Both the position numbers and the translations under genes were made by a program. DNA of 23,434 nucleotides from contig CAZDZY010000043.1 of the NCBI GenBank assembly GCA_964510055.1, positions 1-23,434 on the forward strand, in the 5' to 3' direction. The DNA is from DTFZ01 sp964510055. Its GTDB lineage: Bacteria > Bacillota > Clostridia > Christensenellales > SZUA-584. Shown piece after piece: positions 20,862 to 23,434 of this stretch. Below the pieces are notes generated by a model. The model saw only the letters and a program-made list of their open reading frames with translations, searched no databases and was not told the origin of the DNA. Numbering within the stretch: position 1 is the first letter of the stretch; every line of letters starts with the position of its first letter.

Positions 20862-22760
20862 TTATGAGATCTTGATCCCGTAAAGCATCTGCCCTCTTGT
20901 GCCGATCACTATCATGTTATTGAAAACAGCGGGGCTGGCTTCAACCTGGCCTTTTATCTCTACCGACGAGAGTATCTCCCCCGTCAATCCATCGAGGAGT
21001 GCCATGGACCCTACCGTTTCGTCGTCGCTGTTTTTATACGTTGCGGTACCGAATACGATATAGCCCTTGCCGTTATCGTCATATACGTCGACCGGGGAAG
21101 ACCAGCACTGGCCTGGGAAGTTCTGCTTCCATACCTCTCTACCGGTTGCCTTATCGTAAGCAACCAGCCAGCTTCCGGTGTTTTTTTTGTTTTCGTCTAC
21201 GACGTTGGCATAAGTAACATAGACCAGGTCTTTCAATTGGTTTTTGCCCAGTGCCGCCGTGTCCTGAATGCCGCCCGAATCGCTCGGCCGGATGCAATCG
21301 TACCCTTCAATACCGTTTTTATCGGTACCCGTCCAAACCTTTTCCCCGGTTATCGCGTCTATCTTCCAGAAAGGGATATGCGCGATATCATTGCTGTCGC
21401 GGGTGACCCTCGAAGAGGTGCCTATATAGATATAAGCCCGGCCGTTTTCTTTATCCAGTTCGAACACGGGGGAGCAGTTGGTGTCGTCCAGCGTATCGCA
21501 CATCCACACGACTTCGAAAGTGTTGACGTTGATGCAGAAAAGATTTCCGCCGTTATCCGCCACGTACATATATTGCCGCCAGAAGACCGGGCTTGTTTCG
21601 AATCCGAGGTAAGGTTTATTATCAGTAGGATCATCTTTCGAAGTATAAGCAGCCCTGGAACGGTCGGTCGTGTATTTCCACTTGAATATATCAGACGGGT
21701 TTACGGATATGGTACCTGCCTGCGCGTCGTATTGGGTGTTCAGCGTATACTGATAGATTATGCCCGTTTCTGAGGCGTACGTTACGGTGTCGGTCGCGGC
21801 GCTGACGATGGTGGAAGCATCGTATGCCCACCAATTCCTGTTGCTGAACGGATCGTCCTCTCCGTAATCGTAAAGCTTTTCAGAGTTTGTCAGGCTGAAT
21901 ATCATATTTTCCCCGTGGCCTGCGGAGCTTTTGTCTCCCGCCCCTACGAAATATAGAGGATATCCCCGCGGGTCTAAAGCGCCCGCGCCTTTTAAGCACC
22001 ACGGGGAGCTTATCTTATCGCGGGTAGGTTTTCCGTCTTTTAAGTCTACAAAATAGACCTTGGCGCCTTCCGTTCCCAAAATGACCTCCGTCAAACCGTC
22101 TTCGCTTTTCTTGCTGTCAAGTATGTTCATATTCGCAAGGGCATCTTTGTCCCATTTGACTATAAGGGGCTGGCCGGTCCAGCCGCTGCCGGCCCAGGTT
22201 CTGTCTGAGTTTACTCTTTTGATGCTTTCGGGCAGGTTCGTCTGCCACTCTATCTGCAATTGCCCCGTTATGTTTTGCCCTATAGTTCCATACGATGCGC
22301 TGTCCCGAAAATTATTGCCCCTGAATGTAATGATGCCTTCGGCGTCAGTATAGCTGCCGCCCTCGCCGAAGAATATGGGCTTTGCCCGGGAGTAGCTGTC
22401 TACAGGAGATCCGCCCAGTTCCATTTCGGTCTGCAGCCCGAAATCTGAAGGGCGGGTACCGTCCACCGCGTGGGGGTCGGGTATTTCGGGCGTAGGGGTA
22501 GGCGTAGGCTCCGCAGGCGTTGCCGTGGAGCCCGGCGATACGGAAACCGCAGGCTGGCTTACTCCCGGCTGGTTAGGCGCGGGGGAGCCGTTGAAGAAAA
22601 TAAAATAGGCGGCAACCGCGAGCGCTAAAACGCCGATCAGGATCGCAGCTATTACGGCCGGTTTTGATTTTACGCCCCGCCTTCTCTTTGAATACCTGTT
22701 GTTCCTATTACCGAAATCATTATTTCTGGTGAAATTATTCTTCCTATAATTATAAGCCAT
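20862..22760 (-). CDS. Membrane-anchored PQQ-type beta-propeller protein (632 aa)
   Basis: An Asn/Arg-rich cytoplasmic start (MAYNYRKNNFTRNND..., about 1-33) leads into one membrane span (34-56), then a Ser/Pro/Thr-rich linker with a TPTPTP segment (about 58-96), and a long outer domain. That domain contains repeated PQQ/BamB-like blades with Trp and Gly positions such as WMCDTLDDTNCSPVF, KIDAITGEKVWTG and AYDKATGREVWKQNFPGQCWSSP. This architecture is a scaffold or binding module; there is no sign of an attached enzyme domain. PQQ itself need not be bound. The start at 22760 has AGGAG five bases upstream and lies below a strong promoter (22807-22835). The longer frame from 22844 is rejected because it would read through that promoter. 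Confidence 0.8.
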   Translation of the reverse strand: MAYNYRKNNFTRNNDFGNRNNRYSKRRRGVKSKPAVIAAILIGVLALAVAAYFIFFNGSPAPNQPGVSQPAVSVSPGSTATPAEPTPTPTPEIPDPHAVDGTRPSDFGLQTEMELGGSPVDSYSRAKPIFFGEGGSYTDAEGIITFRGNNFRDSASYGTIGQNITGQLQIEWQTNLPESIKRVNSDRTWAGSGWTGQPLIVKWDKDALANMNILDSKKSEDGLTEVILGTEGAKVYFVDLKDGKPTRDKISSPWCLKGAGALDPRGYPLYFVGAGDKSSAGHGENMIFSLTNSEKLYDYGEDDPFSNRNWWAYDASTIVSAATDTVTYASETGIIYQYTLNTQYDAQAGTISVNPSDIFKWKYTTDRSRAAYTSKDDPTDNKPYLGFETSPVFWRQYMYVADNGGNLFCINVNTFEVVWMCDTLDDTNCSPVFELDKENGRAYIYIGTSSRVTRDSNDIAHIPFWKIDAITGEKVWTGTDKNGIEGYDCIRPSDSGGIQDTAALGKNQLKDLVYVTYANVVDENKKNTGSWLVAYDKATGREVWKQNFPGQCWSSPVDVYDDNGKGYIVFGTATYKNSDDETVGSMALLDGLTGEILSSVEIKGQVEASPAVFNNMIVIGTRGQMLYGIKIS

Positions 22761-22806
22761 GCCGTCTCCTAAAGTCCCAAAAAGTTTATCCCGAATTGTT
22801 TCTTTT

Positions 22807-22835
22807 ATATTACGTTTATAAGTATAATGTGTCAA
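22807..22835 (-). promoter_or_regulatory. Promoter of the beta-propeller gene
   Basis: On the minus strand a perfect TTGACA (22835-22830), exactly 17 bp and TAATAT (22812-22807). The leader would be about 40 nt to the ATG at 22760. It also decides the start of that gene. Confidence 0.75.
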
Positions 22836-22898
22836 GGACAACATTAATTGACCTGCGGCCGCAAACCGGCAGGATGGGCGGCATTATGCCAATATCCT

Positions 22899-23434
22899 TT
22901 ATCCGTTAGGGAATAGTTCTTTCATCCTCTCGTCGGACAGGTTAAAATAGCTTTTCAGCTGTTTGACGGCTTTATCTCTGCGCGCGGCGATAATGCCGCG
23001 AAGTTCCTTTTGATCCTTTTCCCACTGAGATGACGACTTGGGTATGCCCCATTTTTTCGAAGTGAGCTTTATCTCGCTCCTTATGGAATCCACCATACCG
23101 TCGTACATTGAAAGCAGCTTTTCCGTGGTAAATACAGTGTTCAATACCTCGGCATACCTCTCTATGAATTTCTCTTTCCATTCGTCGTTTTTTATGAATG
23201 CGTTATAAAGATACATCCATGTTTCCCGCGGGCCGCCGCCATATGCCGCCGGACCTCTTACAACCTTATCCCTGAAGAAAGTTCCGAAGTTTACGCCGGC
23301 AAAGCAAATATCAAAATCGTAATACACAGGCCTCCATTTCATGGAGTTATCCGTAGTATGCGCGTATTTCTGGTTGTATGAGTCGTAGCACCCGAAGAAG
23401 GTCTCGGCTATGAGATAATCCATGAAATAATCCG
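22899..23434 (-). CDS. CotH-kinase family protein, C-terminal part (runs off the window)
   Basis: Only about 178 C-terminal residues are visible; the frame is open to the right edge. The stretch DYLIAETFFGCYDSYNQKYAH...KWRPVYYDFDICFA is the CotH signature: a segment with N/D residues followed by W-[RK]-P-x-x-Y-D-F-D, which carries the Mg/ATP-binding aspartates. The rest (about the last 120 residues) is helical and charged, as in the C-terminal half of CotH. In Bacillus CotH is a spore coat protein kinase, but CotH-like kinases are widespread in clostridial secreted and surface proteins, so sporulation is not implied. It is 138 bp upstream of the beta-propeller gene, which has its own promoter. 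Confidence 0.82.
   Translation of the reverse strand, partial: DYFMDYLIAETFFGCYDSYNQKYAHTTDNSMKWRPVYYDFDICFAGVNFGTFFRDKVVRGPAAYGGGPRETWMYLYNAFIKNDEWKEKFIERYAEVLNTVFTTEKLLSMYDGMVDSIRSEIKLTSKKWGIPKSSSQWEKDQKELRGIIAARRDKAVKQLKSYFNLSDERMKELFPNG

Overview
The window looks like a chromosomal segment of an anaerobic, low-to-mid GC Bacillota, most likely an uncultivated or draft-genome member of the Clostridia. This is an inference. It rests on strong GGAGG-type ribosome binding sites, occasional TTG starts, promoters with TTGACA/TATAAT-like and extended -10 elements, and a gene set including a leucine dehydrogenase, a YtrA-type GntR/ABC operon, an SPL-family radical SAM protein, a bactofilin, an MtaA/UroD-type methyltransferase, a phosphoketolase and a CotH-kinase protein. 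Two secreted proteins carry Pro/Thr-rich linkers after their membrane anchors. A run of 34 N (8874-8907) marks a scaffold gap. I see no rRNA, tRNA, CRISPR array, transposase or prophage gene.

Layout. 1-224 is non-coding, GC-rich and hairpin-prone. 225-1443 holds a flavodoxin-like gene and a divergent XRE-cupin regulator. 1444-1788 is non-coding: a folded 3' region, then the promoter and long leader of a leucine dehydrogenase (1789-2835). A small membrane-anchored unknown follows (2888-3394). 3523-9194 is one tight operon of five genes: a 55-aa single-span membrane peptide, a NoeA-like SAM methyltransferase, a five-span membrane sulfatase-like hydrolase, a LuxE-type acyl-protein synthetase and a LuxC-type acyl-CoA reductase (the gene with the gap). 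9218-10261 holds a stand-alone pyruvate-kinase C-terminal-domain protein and a divergent HxlR regulator. 10392-11228 is an M15 peptidase lipoprotein, divergent from an ABC transporter/GntR operon (11430-13289) with a clear operator over its transcription start. Then come a radical SAM protein (13312-14181), a bactofilin (14434-14910) and a 444-bp spacer with a MITE-like inverted repeat. The rest is on the minus strand: UroD/MtaA-like methyltransferase, EamA transporter, SUKH/SMI1-like protein, phosphoketolase, membrane-anchored PQQ-type beta-propeller and the 3' part of a CotH-kinase gene running off the window.

How the genes may work together. The 3523-9194 operon is the most interesting unit. 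LuxE and LuxC families activate a carboxylic acid and reduce the acyl group to an aldehyde, but there is no luciferase (luxAB) or luxD here. Instead the pair is co-transcribed with a methyltransferase and a membrane enzyme of the alkaline phosphatase/sulfatase fold, which suggests modification of a lipid or cell-surface glycan rather than light emission. The other units look like ordinary metabolic, transport and envelope functions. Several regulators (XRE-cupin, HxlR, GntR) sit beside promoters with palindromes that could be their operators.
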